Source: Microbotryomycetes sp. JL201
Taxonomy: Eukaryota; Basidiomycota; Microbotryomycetes
Direction of reading: 5' to 3'
NCBI GenBank assembly: GCA_033819885.1
Contig: JAQYUZ010000009.1
Span: 248,001-312,000 of the forward strand
Length of the DNA stretch: 64,000 nt
Made by a program: the position numbers and the translations under genes. Numbering within the stretch: position 1 is the first letter of the stretch; every line of letters begins with the position of its first letter. Shown here in pieces: positions 1-15,577 of this stretch. The notes under the pieces were generated by a model that saw only the letters and a list, made by a program, of their open reading frames with translations, was not told the origin of the DNA and made no database searches.

Positions 1-1414
1 GATAACACCAGTGGCCAAACTTGACGTTTCTGTCGAACCGTATCCTTGTCCAGGTTGAACTTGTTTGCCAAGCTTTTCGGAAATCCGTTTCGGCAAGTTG
101 CCCGCGGAAGGTGAACCGCCATACGAGACAGTATCGAGTGAATGTCCTCCTTTCTCGAGCAAAGAGTCCACCATTTCGCTCGCGACGAAAGGCAATCCTC
201 CAGCAGACGTGATCTTCTCGTCGATTATGAGGCGGACGGCCTTTTGCAAATCCCACTTGCCGAGGATGACAAGCTTGCCACCGATGGCAGTCACAACACC
301 GAGACTGCTGAAGCATCCAATCGCGTGGAAAAGTGGAGTCGCCAAGAGCATGGCTTTTTGAGGAGCATTCGGGTCGGGGGCGGGCAAATCCTCACCTCGG
401 CGCAAGATGGCGCGAGCGCCAGCTGCGCCGTGACCATGTCGTCAATGAAGGCTCCTTAGCGCGCACTAGCGCGACAAGCTCACAAAAAGTCGAGTTGATC
501 AAGCAACTGACATATTGCCTGTTTGTACCGATGACGCCCTTTGGCAGGCCCGTTGTGCCTGCTCGCTCGTCATTGGCTAGCGCAATGTGATGTGTTTACA
601 AGAACTTGCCTGACGTGAAAAGGATGGTGGCAACATCCTCCGGCTTGATGTCGACCATAGGTGCCTTGGGGACGCTGCCGCTTTGGAGGTGCTGCTCAAG
701 CTCTGAGGAGAAGCTCAAGATGCCTTCGGGTGGGTTTGGCACGCGCAAAGCCAGAACAGCGCTTGTCGAGCCAGCCCACTTGATGTCTTCAAGCGCCGGT
801 GTCGTCATCTTGAGCCTGTCACTGTCGACGACGAGCAGGCGAGGAGTGGCAATCTTTGCGCAATGCTCAAAAGCCTCTTGGCTCAGCCAGGCGTTGACAC
901 AAACAATGACGCAACCCAGTACGTGGCATGCCTCAAACAAGAAGGCAAACTCGGGCAGGTTGCGTGAGCAGATGGCAATACGGTCTCCCTTGCGGCAGCC
1001 GAAGCGGTGGTAAAGCATCGAGGCGATCTCGGCGACGCGCTCGCCGCCTTGGGCGTAAGTGTACCGTTCATCTGCAACGAATTGCGCGTCAATAGAAAGT
1101 AAAGTGAGAATCGCATTGATCTCACTTTCGTAAATAATCCATTCTTTGGAACCAAAAACCTGCGTGATGGGGAGATCCGAGCGGGTTCAGGACTTGAATG
1201 GATCAGGTGAGACGAGCGGACAGCTCACGTTGACAGAATTCAACCAGACGGCACGAATATTTGGAGGCGCGTTCTTGTAGACTCTGGTTTTGCGCCCGCG
1301 AATGGTCTCTTCAGTTACTTCGTAAGGCATGCCGGGACCAGTGAGGATGCGGTTGCATTCTTCGAGCGTCCTTGCTGGAAACGGAGGCAATGGGGGTACA
1401 GTCTCTGTCGCCAT
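1..1414 (-). CDS. AMP-dependent acyl-CoA synthetase/ligase, N-terminal part (3' end beyond window)
   Basis: Adenylate-forming enzyme that would activate a carboxylic acid with ATP and join it to CoA; the substrate cannot be told. Inferred exons are 1229-1414, 1126-1159, 610-1071, 484-558 and 422 to the window edge, giving exactly 393 codons. The ATP-binding motif FTSGTTGLPKGV is rebuilt across the third intron, and GYGSTETS, the adenylate-binding motif, lies close to the edge. The N-terminus (PPFPARTLEECNRILTGPG) resembles fungal members of the family and fixes the ATG. The third intron uses a GC donor (GCAAGT on the minus strand, 604-609). There is no obvious signal peptide. The rest of the C-terminal domain is missing only because the window ends. 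The gene is divergent from GCP2 with 490 bases between start codons. Family assignment is firm; pathway is unknown. Confidence 0.88.
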
Positions 1415-1904
1415 CTTTGGTGCGATGGACAGTGGCGCGATGGAGGCGAAAGGGAAATCAAGCCGAGCCCCACTCTGCGTCCGGCAAACGCGGGGGCCCG
1501 GCCCGTTGGGCCATGTACAGAAAATCCAGTGACGTGTCTCCAAGCTCTCCGGTTCTATTTGAAAGACTCGTGTGCTGACTCGGGCCATACCTACAAGCCT
1601 TAAACGATCTACTGAGGAGCACGCGGTCGAATCGGAAACCCGGGTCGCTTCACCGCCTTGAGTCACACAATCATGGCCACTAGTCAGGCAAAAGAAAATG
1701 CAAACTGTACCTAGACCGTGCTCAAGCAATTTGTTTTCTGAGTGGGAGAGTCAGGGGGAAAAGGTCACGTGCCGGTATACCGCTTTATTGCAGTCATTGC
1801 AGTCAATTGCCCGAAGAAAAGCATGTTTTCCAGCTCTACGTAAGCCATCAATGGTGCAGTTGAAAAAGGCCCTTGGCAAGCGCCTATTGCAGATGGCAGC
1901 TTGA
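1415..1904. other. Intergenic region between divergent CoA ligase and GCP2
   Basis: Some 490 bases hold both 5' flanks. No further coding exon with fungal protein-like composition was seen. It presumably carries the two promoters and leaders. Confidence 0.5.
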
Positions 1905-4900
1905 ATGCGCGACGCGGCGCGCGCACACGATCCTGACAGCCAACTACAACGCGAAGAACGCGTCGCCGAACTTGTCCGCCGGATGGAGTCGCTGCGTGCC
2001 GACTCTCGGCAATCGAGGTCGCGCCCGCTGTCTTCGCTGAGCATGCGCGCCCCAAGCTCTTTGTCGTTTGCGGCGTCGACAGCAAGCGCCGCACCTCCAA
2101 AGACGCCAAAACCGTCGGCGGCTCGTTACGGTGGATTGGGGGAGCGCGACTTGCAAAAAGTGAGCACGCTTATGCACGCTCGCTAGCCGTGGCAGACCCC
2201 AATGTTGACTGTTGCGCGGGCACAGATTACGAGCAGCATCAGGACAGCAGTCAAGACGACAGGTGCATACAGCCACAGCCAGAACCACAGATACGATCAA
2301 GGTGATGATGACAGCGACGAGGACGAGCTGCACGCCGAGCATGCGCGGGGACATCCATTTCCGGGCCCTAAGCACTTGAGACGTACGTTCGACAAACAAG
2401 AGCATCCGTGCAGAGCTCACGAGATAGTCTCTGGCGCAGGGGATGGTGCTGCCGGCGCGCCCGAAACATCTTTCGCAAGGGCGCCGCTCAGCTCGCGCTT
2501 GCCGCCTATCTCGCCACACCGCATCGCGGCCCGTAAAATGCAAGCAAACGGTCGCGCACAAGAAGCACGTGACGACTATGATGAAGACCTCATGGACGAC
2601 GGCCTGCTTCCGCAGGGCAACCGAGAGTCACTCGAGGGCCTGAGCTCTGAATTGCAAGAGGCACTCATTGTCGAAGATCTACTATTTGTGCTCATGGTGA
2701 GCCTGCTTCACACTGTGGTACTGTCCAGATGCTCACACAGAGAGCTCTACCAGGGCATTGAAGGGCAGTATATTGAGTACGATTCGTCTTTTGCTCCAGA
2801 GGACGACTACGAGCGGCTGCAAGGCTCGCAATTTGTACTCACTTCACACCTCGGTGAGGTCTCCCCGAATAGTCCTTGCACTACGTGCTGAATGTGCGAA
2901 CGACCCAGACCCGTGGCTGTCGACAGTGGTTGAACGCTTTCTGCCACTTGCCACGCACTTCACGGCCGTCCAAGCTTTCGTGGAGCAGTACTCGGTCCTT
3001 GAGTACGGCGTCATCAATCATGCACTCTGTGCTTCAATTCGCGAAATGCTCAAAGTACGTCAAGTCTCATCGCTTACATTGCGGCCTAGTCTAACGGCTC
3101 TCGTCTCATAGGAATACCTCGTCCTGGTAGCCCAACTCGAGCACCAGTTTGCAACGTCTCCATTGTTCAGTCTACAGCGCCTTTGGTTCTACCTGCATCC
3201 AACGGTGCACACCATGTCGTTACTGTACGCTCTCACCGCTGAGCTCGTCGCTTTGAACTCGCCGATCGGCGGCGAAGAGTCATCGGACGATTCGACCGAG
3301 GACGGATTTGGCGGAGAGGCGATGCGAGGAATACTTGATGAAATGAAGGGGGCAGCGGCCGACGTTGCCGCATCAAATGCCGAAAATTGGCCGAAGGGCC
3401 CGGCAAAAGGCGGCGAAGTCCTGTATGTTCTGGCTCAAAAGCTTGAACAAACCTCCGGCGATCCGGTCGCTCGAGACTTGTACGGCACTCTATTGCTCAA
3501 AGCTAGCCAACCTTATGTCTCGATTTTGCTCACTTGGATCACGAGCGGTCACTTGTCAGATCCTTGGGACGAATTTATCGTTCGTGAGAGTAAGGGCATC
3601 GACAGAGGTAGCCTCGACCTCGACTATACGGACGAGTACTGGGACAGGCGTTACACGCTGCGTGACAAGGGTAGCAAAACCTCGAGTGATGGCTCATCTC
3701 CTCGCGCGCGAGGTTTAGCTGCAGGCGCGATCGTGCCTTCGTTTCTGGATCCATGGAAAACAAAGATCTTGCTGGCGGGCAAGTACCTCAATGTCATGCG
3801 CGAGTGCGGCATTGAAGTTTCTGTGCCGACGAACGGTGTGTCGACCGACGACCTGGTTGCTATGAACGAAGAAAGGTGACCGCGAACAAATGATGTCTTG
3901 GCCGGCCCACGCGGGAACTGACCTCCTTATGACAGCTTTTACAAACGGATAGACGACGCTTACACGTACGCGAACAAGACATTGCTCAGACTACTAATCG
4001 ACGATCAGGACTTGGCGTCCAGGTTGCGGTGAGAGCTCTTTTTCAGCGCCGCTAGGTCACTGATACTGACCGGCTGGATTGCATCAGTTCGATCAAGCAG
4101 TATTTCTTTGTCGACCATGGCGACGCATTCAATCACTTCTTGGACCTTGCAAAGCACGAATTGAGCAAAAAGAGGCGGCACGCGAGCGAGTCCAAGTTGC
4201 AATCGCTGCTTGAGTTGGCTTTGCGTCATCCTTCTTCGGCCTCTGCAAACGACCCGTTCAAAGATGACCTACGAATCACGCTCGGCAATTCTACCTTGAC
4301 AGAGTGGCTGCTGCAGATTGTCAATGTCAAAGGCGGTTTCGGCAGTGACGACAATGCAATCGGATCTAGCGCGGCCAACAAAAAAGACGATCCGTCCAAA
4401 GACTCGCTACATGGTTCGTCGACGTCTTCTAGCTCTTCTTGCATCACGCTGATGGTCATTACAAACAGCCTGGGAAGCGTTGACGCTTGATTACACGGTC
4501 AAGTTTCCGCTGTCGCTCGTCATTTCGCGCAAGACCATTCTGCGATACCAGCTTTTGTTCCGACATTTACTTCAACTGAAGCATGCTGAACGCGTACTCG
4601 CCGAGACTTGGACAGAGCACACCAAATCGTCTTTTTGGCGCACACGGTCACGATACCCAGAACTCGAATCGTGGAAGCTGCGAGTATTCAGTCTCCGAGC
4701 TCGCATGTTTGCCTTTATTCAACAAATGTATGGCTTCGCCGTGAGCGGCGTGCTAGAGTTGAATTGGACGGCTCTCGAAGCAAAGCTGGAAAAGGTCGAA
4801 ACGGTCGACCAATTGTTGAGGGATCATGTCGATTTCTTGGACACTTGTCTCAAAGAGTGCTTGCTCACGAACGAAAAGCTATTGACCGTGAGTCTTGCCT

Positions 4901-5350
4901 TGTGAACGCGCTTTGGCAAAGGAGGGCGCCTCAAGCTAAGCCGATGTCGCACTCGTTCGCCGACTCTGGCGTACAGTTGCACGGCAAATTGTTACAAGTA
5001 TGCACGTTATTTGCGTCATACACGGCCCATTTCACAAAAGTGATTGCGGCGACTCAAGCTCAGGCCGAAGCCGCCGGCCAAGATTGGTCAAAAGTTCAGT
5101 TTACGAAACAATGGGAGTTCCTAGACAAGTGCGTCGTATATTCTTTGTTGTTGCTTTCTGTGCCTCTCTTCAGTCGTCCTTTGAGACTTTTCGCTGACGA
5201 GCGTGATCGTGTTGCAGGTTCGAAGCAAACTTTAATCACCACAACAAGACGAACCTCGACAGGTTGACGTATCATGCCTCTCGAGAAAACGCTCAACTGT
5301 TACCTCTGGTCGTCAGGTTGTCGAACCTCAAGATTCCGTCTCAAGCTTGA
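1905..5350 (+). CDS. GCP2: Gamma-tubulin complex component 2 (Spc97/Spc98 family)
   Basis: Subunit of the gamma-tubulin small complex that nucleates microtubules at the spindle pole body. Ten exons are inferred: 1905-2159, 2226-2696, 2754-2853, 2909-3054, 3112-3875, 3936-4028, 4088-4413, 4469-4887, 4977-5128 and 5218-5350, giving 952 residues. Diagnostic stretches are GIEGQYIEYD, LPLATHF with EYGVINHALCA and LVAQLEHQF (GRIP1 region), EALTLDYTVKFPLSLVISRK (GRIP2 region), and the C-terminal FEANFNHHNKTNLDRLTYHA. About 230 N-terminal residues are acidic and low-complexity, as is common for this subunit. The chosen ATG follows an in-frame stop at 1902-1904. All introns fit GT-AG rules. It converges with ARG5,6, leaving 154 bases between stop codons. 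GCP2 rather than GCP3 is inferred from the segment similarities. Confidence 0.93.
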
Positions 5351-5412
5351 AGTAGAGTTTCCACACGACTGGGTCATTTACTGTTGTTTGTGTGAATGCA
5401 TTTTGCACCCTC

Positions 5413-5442
5413 TCTTTTTTTTTTTTTCTTCTTCTTCTTCTG
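5413..5442 (+). repeat. Poly-T tract followed by CTT repeats
   Basis: A run of T is followed by several CTT units in the short gap between the convergent 3' ends of GCP2 and ARG5,6. A run of A lies about 50 bases downstream. It may sit in 3' untranslated regions. It is simple sequence with no sign of a gene. Confidence 0.6.
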
Positions 5443-5504
5443 TTTTGCGTGTACACGTCGAAGGTTGTTGTAACGAGAGGCAAAGCATTACAAAAAAAAA
5501 AACT

Positions 5505-9013
<3,509 letters not shown>

Positions 9014-9271
9014 CTTGTATAAAGCAAGCGTTCGCAGTGGTTGCGGGGCAAATCAAGCTCAGCTCACCACCCAGACACGCCTGTCTTATCGCCCCCAGAA
9101 AAAAAAAACAGGTTAATTAGCTGTCAACGGCCTTGCAAGCGCTCCCGATAAGCGACAAGAGCTGTCATCTTTCAACGGTTCTTATAAGCCAGCCGGTCGT
9201 CGGCACTTGTCCTCTCGTTCCTGGTCGGAACTGTCCCCGCAAACGTTCAGAAGTAACAACCTCATCTCAAC

Positions 9272-9739
9272 AGTGAGTTGTCATGTTCTCTCCCTCTGTC
9301 TCAGGCTGGCACGGGGAGAAACCTGGGCGCCACATGCGCTCGGCGCTGACGACGACTGCGCTTCGTGTGTGTACTCGCGCGCGCGCGCTCTTGCAGTGTC
9401 TGGAAACCAATCCAACGAGTCTGGCGAGCAACAGTTTACCATCCAGCCCCATCCAGCCAAGGCATGTGCCGTGTCAAATGATTGTTGCCGCGCGGCTGAC
9501 CGACGTCATTCCCCCAAAACCATTAGGACAACGTCCCACCGTCCCGCTTCAAGGGCGACGACGCCGAACAGACTCCGGGTCTCGGCAGTGCTCCAACTCT
9601 CGGTCACTTGCATCAAGCTCAGCAGGACCCGACCGGCGGCAAGCAACCGTACGTGCCCTCGAACGACATTGCCCAGTCGCTCGAGAAGCCTTTGAGCAGG
9701 GAAGAATTGCAGGCAAAGCAGCAGCAATTGAACGAGTAG
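9272..9739 (+). CDS. Small conserved-looking protein, 92 residues, split start codon
   Basis: Not a recognised family. The model joins A9272 to TG at 9397-9398, then exons 9397-9461 and 9527-9739. The result is a 92-residue hydrophilic protein beginning MSGNQSNESGEQQ and ending PLSREELQAKQQQLNE. The first intron (9273-9396, 124 bases, GTGAGT...TTGCAG) interrupts the ATG itself. The second (9462-9526) has a GC donor (GCATGT). The C-terminal part DIAQSLEKPLSREELQ looks like a helix-forming segment of a real protein rather than chance sequence. There is no signal peptide, membrane segment or cysteine. A TATA-like sequence lies near 9180. It lies head-to-head with ARG5,6. Confidence rests on three-way agreement of splice signals, frame and composition; function is unknown. 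Confidence 0.72.
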
Positions 9740-9855
9740 TTTCTCCCGCTTTCGACGTCTGTCCCTTGTCTCTGTGTAGATTTATGATATTGCAATTTCC
9801 GTTTAAACATGATCGAACCGAGCTCGACGCGCGTGCTCTCTCGCCCATTGACCAA

Positions 9856-10777
9856 ATGTTCCCGCGGAAGTACCGAGCCCTCCCGGCATGCACCAGACAA
9901 TCACAGCGCACACCACAGTCTGTCCTTGCCGAAAGGCTAGGTCGTCGCGCATCCTCGTCTGCCGCTGCTGCCGGTCGACCCTCTGTGCCGAGCCCGCGCG
10001 ATTTCAAGTACTTTTGCGCGTTTCAAACGAGGTGGAAGGACAATGACGTCTACTCTCATTTGAACAACATTGAATATAATGTCAGTACCTCCCCCTCCTG
10101 ATCTCGCTCTTGTTCGCCCGGCCCGGCAAGACTACTATCGAGTCTGCACGTTCCGGCTCGCATTGATTGACGCATAAACGAATATTCATCCGTGCCAGGC
10201 CTACTTTGATTCAATCGTCAACCAATACATGCGCAAGTCAAATTCCCGCTCATTCTCGCGCTCAAGTTCAACAAAGCTAATGCCCAAAATCTCGCGCCGA
10301 CTGACAGTCCACCACGTTGGTACACAATTACCTCACCCAGCAGGTCTCCGACGAATGACAACTCCGTTAGGCCTGGCAATCTCTTCAACAACAACGTTCA
10401 CAGCTTCACTCAGTTATCCAAATCCAGTCATTGGAGCTTTGGCAGTTGACCAATTGGGTAACTCGAGCGTCACTTGGAAAGTGGGTTTGTTTGCTGCAGA
10501 ATACAAAGGTGGAATCGTTCCTGGTGACGGCGGGTTTTTTGTACGGGATCGAAACCGACAGACAAACGAAACAGACAGGTCGATCGACTCTGACAAGCAG
10601 GACATTGTTCTTGAACCAAAAATTGTTTTGAGAGGTGGATTCAGACAAGCAAAGGCGGCGGCTTTTGGCACTTTCAAGCACGTCTTTACAGATCCAGAAA
10701 CTCAAAAGTCGGTAAAGATACCACAAGACTGGCGCCAGGCCTTTGAGCGCATTCTCATTGATGGTCAAATAGATTGA
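9856..10777 (+). CDS. Hotdog-fold acyl-CoA thioesterase family protein (4-hydroxybenzoyl-CoA thioesterase-like)
   Basis: Probably hydrolyses an acyl-CoA. Exons are 9856-10080, 10199-10232 and 10308-10777 (242 residues). The family signature RWKDNDVYSHLNNIEY, whose Asp is the usual catalytic residue, is followed across the first intron by AYFDSIVNQYM. Later come GLAISSTTTF, SYPNPVIGALAVDQLGNSS and FGTFKHVF. The N-terminus is Arg/Ser/Ala-rich and could direct import into mitochondria. The second intron (10233-10307, 75 bases, GC donor GCAAGT) is in frame, so its removal is an inference from homologue spacing. A further in-frame 60-base segment (10541-10600), starting GTACGG and ending CAG, could also be an intron, giving 222 residues. 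Family call is good; the internal splice pattern is uncertain. Confidence 0.8.
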
Positions 10778-11669
10778 TTGTGGCAACAAGAAAAGAGCAA
10801 AATGGTACATGCAACTAGTACAGGCATTCCAAATTCATGACGTCTCGAGATACTGCACGAATGCCACAAAACGGGTCAGCTATGCTTTCTTTGAGGAGCA
10901 TGACCGAATGGTCGGCATGTGTACGCGTGCGCGCATGTGCTCTCTTGACAGATCATCAGTTACGAGTAACTGGCAAAAGTTAGGTGTAAAACAGACCGAG
11001 CATTCACTGAAGAATGATTGACAACCGAAAAGACACACAGACCGTGTTCCCGTCGCAAGCGAAGCCTATGGAGGGGCCTCGGGACAGGGAAAGACACAGT
11101 CTCGTGTCGTTGAAACGCTCATCTCGAAACGAGACGAACGCCTTTCGGGTCAGACCCGGTTCCTTCAAAAGTTCCTCGGCATGGTCGATAGGATGGGGAA
11201 GGAAGATATATAGAGTAGATCATCATTTGATCGGTTTCGTTGTGCAGGGTAAGCACACGCAAGAGCACACATGCGCACGCGCACGCGCACGCCAGTCGAC
11301 AGGAAAAAGGCGAAACGCGAGTGGAAAAAGAGCGCAAGACTTACGTGAGAGCTGGTGGGCAGGCGTGGCAGCCGCCGAGGGAAAGGCAACCTCGAGGACC
11401 TTGTCCAAGAGCCGTGCAAGATTGGATGCAACCCGAAAAGCGGTTGTCGCTCTCCCCGTCGAAAACAGCTGCCATGCCTGCCAAAATCATTGCCACAAGA
11501 CCGCTAGAGGCTGCCGTTTCATGTGGGCGCGCTGAGCATGTGCTCTTGCGAGTCGAGCGAGAGGTGGAGGAAAAGAAACGAACGAGCAGCGCTCGCGCGG
11601 CTTTTTCTCTCGTTCGCAGCAGCTAAGACAGGGGCTCGCCTCACTCAACATCGCGTTCTTGCTGCTGGC
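10778..11669. other. Intergenic region upstream of the Rtp1-like gene
   Basis: 892 bases without a supportable gene. It holds a GCGCAC microsatellite (11273-11292) and an AT-rich TATA-like patch near 11208. The sequence just upstream of 11670 is open in the gene's frame but does not look conserved, so I treat it as leader. Confidence 0.5.
11273..11292 (+). repeat. GCGCAC hexanucleotide microsatellite
   Basis: Three and a third perfect copies of GCGCAC, flanked by CACACGC-like sequence. It lies in the gap upstream of the Rtp1-like gene. Alternating purine/pyrimidine sequence of this kind can adopt Z-DNA; any role is unproven. Confidence 0.75.
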
Positions 11670-14600
11670 ATGGACGATGAGCTGACACTCAAGTCAATCC
11701 TGGCGGCTGGTGGCGTGCTCGTTGGCGTTGATGAGCCCCCGAACAAGATCAGGCACAGGCCAACGTCGCTCGGCGCAGTGCTCGCCCGCCGCCTGGAGGC
11801 CGCAAGCAAAATACAGCCGGCAATCGTACCTCGACTAGCCTCTCAAGATGCGCCAGAGCACCTGTGCAAAGTTGCAACGGCCGCTGCGGCTCGTCAGGCG
11901 CTCGAATCGCTCGTGCGCCGAGTCAGCTCGGACCAGGCAGCTCAACACGCGCGCACACCGACCGCTTCGACCTCAAAGGCACCTCCGCCGCCTCCTTTGT
12001 TCAGTATCAAAGATACCAAGGTCATCGGCATGCTCGCAGGCATCGTGGCAAGGTGGGGCGTCGGACTCGCGCTCGACAAAGCCGTGTTGCCACCGCAATT
12101 TACTCCCTCTCCAGCATCACACGCAAAAATACAGAAGGTATCTTGCGATGACGTCGACGAGGAGGATAGCACGCTCGCAGAAATTGTGTCATTTTTGTTG
12201 TCGCTGGTCTCGAGATCAGGAGACCGCACAGACGGTCATCGACAGCTTGCAGCCATCGCAGCACCTCAAATCACGCCGCTTCTCTTGGCTGGGATGTGTC
12301 AGCTAGCTCATCACGAACCTGAGCCAGGCATATCGTGGCAAGAGCGGCTAGACGCCTTCACAAGCAGGTAAACCGTCATCTTCGGTCTCAGCCTCGTGGA
12401 TCCAAGCCGCTGACGGGAGAGCCTTCTCGCGCAGTCTACCTGTTTCGGCTTCAATTGCTACACTCTTGCCTCTTCTCTCTTCGCAAGCCAGCCCGGCTTG
12501 GTTCAAGACAACTGTCGCCAAGCTCTTGTCGAAACAAATCTGGCGTCCGGGGGGTGTTCGCTCGCTGTTGCTCATTGTCGTCGGAACGGGATCTGCGAGC
12601 GGAGGAGAAGACGAAGTTGGAGTCAAGAAACTCGACATGCTATACAAATTGCTGGCTTCACCAGCGCCAGACTCTAATGTGAGCTGAACAGGTAGTCTGA
12701 CCTCCCGCCAGCACTCTGATGCCACTTTCTTCTTGTTTGGGCAGACTGTACCCAACATCATCATCATTTCACAGCTGTACGACATCGTTCGCTCTGCTGT
12801 GACGTCGGCGCTAGCTCCTCCTAAACGCGACGCCTCTCGACTCCCGCCACCGCCGCCGACGATACTCCGAGCAGCGTGTTTCGTCTTGTCGCACATGTTG
12901 TTGTCTCCATCCTCAACAGACTCGTGTCACAAAGCTTTCCTCGACCGGTTGCACGACACGTTCATGCCAGCGACGTCTGATTCACTAGTCTCTGAACACG
13001 ACGCAGACGCGATCGAGCCACCCTTGTCACCGTCTCAGGCAATCCTAGAGACCCTGACGACATTATCGACGTTGTTCTTGTACTCCCCTCCTCTTCCTGG
13101 CTTGCAGACACTCTTGATTGGTCCAATCTTACCGGCTCTGGCGTCTCTGGGCATGTTCGTCGGGTTCGATAGTCAAGAAGATAAAAAGGAAACACTTCCT
13201 CAGTCTCGCATTATCGTCGTTGATCGCGACCCCAGATTTGGCGACGAGACAAGAGCGCTCTTGCAAACGTGGGCGAAGAGCGCTGATCGGATGGTGGTCA
13301 TTCTTAGGATCCGTCAACTTGTCGACGACATTGAAGGAGACAAGCAATTCGGGCTCCTCGACGAGGGAGCTCGAGCTGTGCTTGAATGGAGTTGGGACGA
13401 TCAAGGGGGAATTTGCATTCGAAAACGGTTGGTCAGCCGGGAGACGACTGATATGCCAATTGATGCGATACAAATGGTCAAATGGCTCGAGCTGGTTGAT
13501 CGAAAGGACGTTTCCGGCGCGCTGTTTGTTCGTTGGTTGGACGAGCTGCAGGTTTTGAGAAAGCAGAGCGGGTTTGAAGCAGCCAAAAAGTGAGGGGCAA
13601 CGTAGACGAGATCGGCCGCGAGCTAACTCTGGGGTGTCCTGTGCACAGAGCCGTTGTCAGATTACAACTCGTGCTGCAGATGGTCGAGATGCTTGGTTCA
13701 GACATTTTGACCGAACCCGAGCAGATCATTTCGTTTGTAGCGCACGCACTCGATGCCGGTCACGCAGAGGTTCCGGACAAGGAGGCGACCGAAGTCAAAA
13801 CAGCTCAGCCCTTTGGACTTGGTAGCCTCAAGATTGTCGATGACGACGAGAATGTAAAAGATCTGGCACAAGCCGACGAAGAGGAGGCAATCATTCCTGG
13901 TATTGGTACAGATGAAATGGCCACCACAGCCCTGACTTTGCTGCTTGCCGTCCTGGAAGGTCCGTGCTTGTTCTGGATCTGCTTGCAATCGGAGCTGACA
14001 AATACGCGTTAGGCCATGAACATCTCGACATGGCAAGCACGCCGACGCTCGTGACCGTTTACAACAAGCTGGACACGTTTGCTTCAAGCGAGTCGGAGCT
14101 ATTGCCGCCGTTGGCGCGAGAAGCAAAACTTGTCCTCTCTTCAAGGAGGGCATCTCGTCTGGCTAGTCAGCCGCCAAGCAGCGCAGACGGATCTTTGATG
14201 AACGATCCTTTGGCACAGTCCCGCTCGACGTACCAAGAAGCTCTCAAGTTTCTTCAAGATCCTTTACTTCCCGTCAGAGCGCAAGGATTGGCAATGCTCA
14301 AGTCACTCGTCTCTTCGAAACAAGCTTTCTTGTCTACAGACCCGGCATTGCTGCCCGCCGTCTTGGATATTTTCGTACAAGCTTTGCAAGATGACGACTC
14401 GTTTTTGTATCTGAATGCTATTCAAGGCCTCAGCGGGATGGCTGACGTGTTTGGCAAACAAGTTGTCAAGAGATTGGTGGCCGTTTACACAGGAGGCACA
14501 AGTGACTCGTCGAAGAGAAGTGTTGGAACGGGAGACAGAGGTAGAAGAGAGCTCGATAAGAGGCTGAGAATGGGCGAAGCACTGGTACAAGTGGTGAGAA

Positions 14601-15408
14601 GAGCTGGAAAAGCTTTGGCTGTCATCGGTGAGCCCTGCCCACCCTACAAGTCACTTGACGATGATTGACATCCACGGAACGCGTTGGTGCGCTCAATCAA
14701 GTCGACGACCTCGTTCCACAGTTGCTGTTTGTCATGCGAACTGCATCGCTACCGGTCCCACTTCGTTCATCGTCGTTGACAATTCTGGCAACGGCGATCG
14801 AGACGGATTCGATCGCATTGTTACCTTTCGCCGAAACGTTGACCGAAGCTTGCTTGACTCTGTTGTCGATCGAGTCTCAACCTCTTGTACCAAAATTGTC
14901 TCGTACGGACTTGCCAACAAGTCCCGAAGCGGCCCCCAATACAACTAGAGAGAACGGCGACGAAGAGGACGTTGACGACGAATTCAAAATCGATGTCGCA
15001 AACTTGTTGTCTCGAGATCAACTACATTCCAATGATCCTCGTCGTCAGGATCGAACCGGTTCTCGACAGAACAAGATTGAAGAGACGGACGACGCGGTCG
15101 AGACTTTGGACGCGAAACGACATCCGTCATTGAGGAGGAGCGCAATCTTGTTCTTAGGATTGTTGTTTAGAACGGTCTCAGAGCAAGTCTCGCAAGACGA
15201 AGGGCGTTCCGGAGACGCAATGACACTGGGTCGTATTAGGGTGCCTGGCGTGACAAACGGCTCGGTACCGAGGTCACGAGGGTCCAAGGCAGTCGCGTTC
15301 GAAACGATCGCGAGGGCGCGCACAGTGTTGAGGTACGTCAACGAGACGGACAGAGACGAGTTGGTGAGGTACCAGGCAGGTCAAGTTTTGCAAGAGCTCG
15401 ACGAATGA
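11670..15408 (+). CDS. RTP1: Rtp1/TANGO6-like HEAT-repeat protein (RNA polymerase II assembly and nuclear import factor)
   Basis: Yeast Rtp1 helps assemble and import RNA polymerase II; TANGO6 is the animal homologue. Six exons (11670-12367, 12435-12678, 12745-13589, 13649-13959, 14013-14627, 14702-15408) encode 1139 residues. The C-terminal half carries the family's two conserved blocks. The first is around DPLLPVRAQGLAMLKSLV and DSFLYLNAIQGLSGMAD. The second is around LLFVMRTASLPVPLRSSSL and the terminal RYVNETDRDELVRYQAGQVL. The protein is mostly helical HEAT-like repeats, with acidic low-complexity inserts (for example EENGDEEDVDDEF-type sequence near 14950). All introns are GT-AG. It converges with the membrane-anchored disordered protein, with 169 bases between stop codons. 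Assignment relies on recalled family motifs. Confidence 0.82.
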
Positions 15409-15577
15409 TTCTTGGTAGTCAGAGTATCCGAGAACTTTGCAAGAAAAAAAAATGGATACAAAAAGGATTTACTTTCAAACAAAAAAAAAAAAACAGTCAA
15501 AGCTCTCTGTGTGAGAGCGTGAATTTCGAAGGCTTGTGTTTGCTTGCGTAATATGTACACTGCTGTATGGTGATTCT

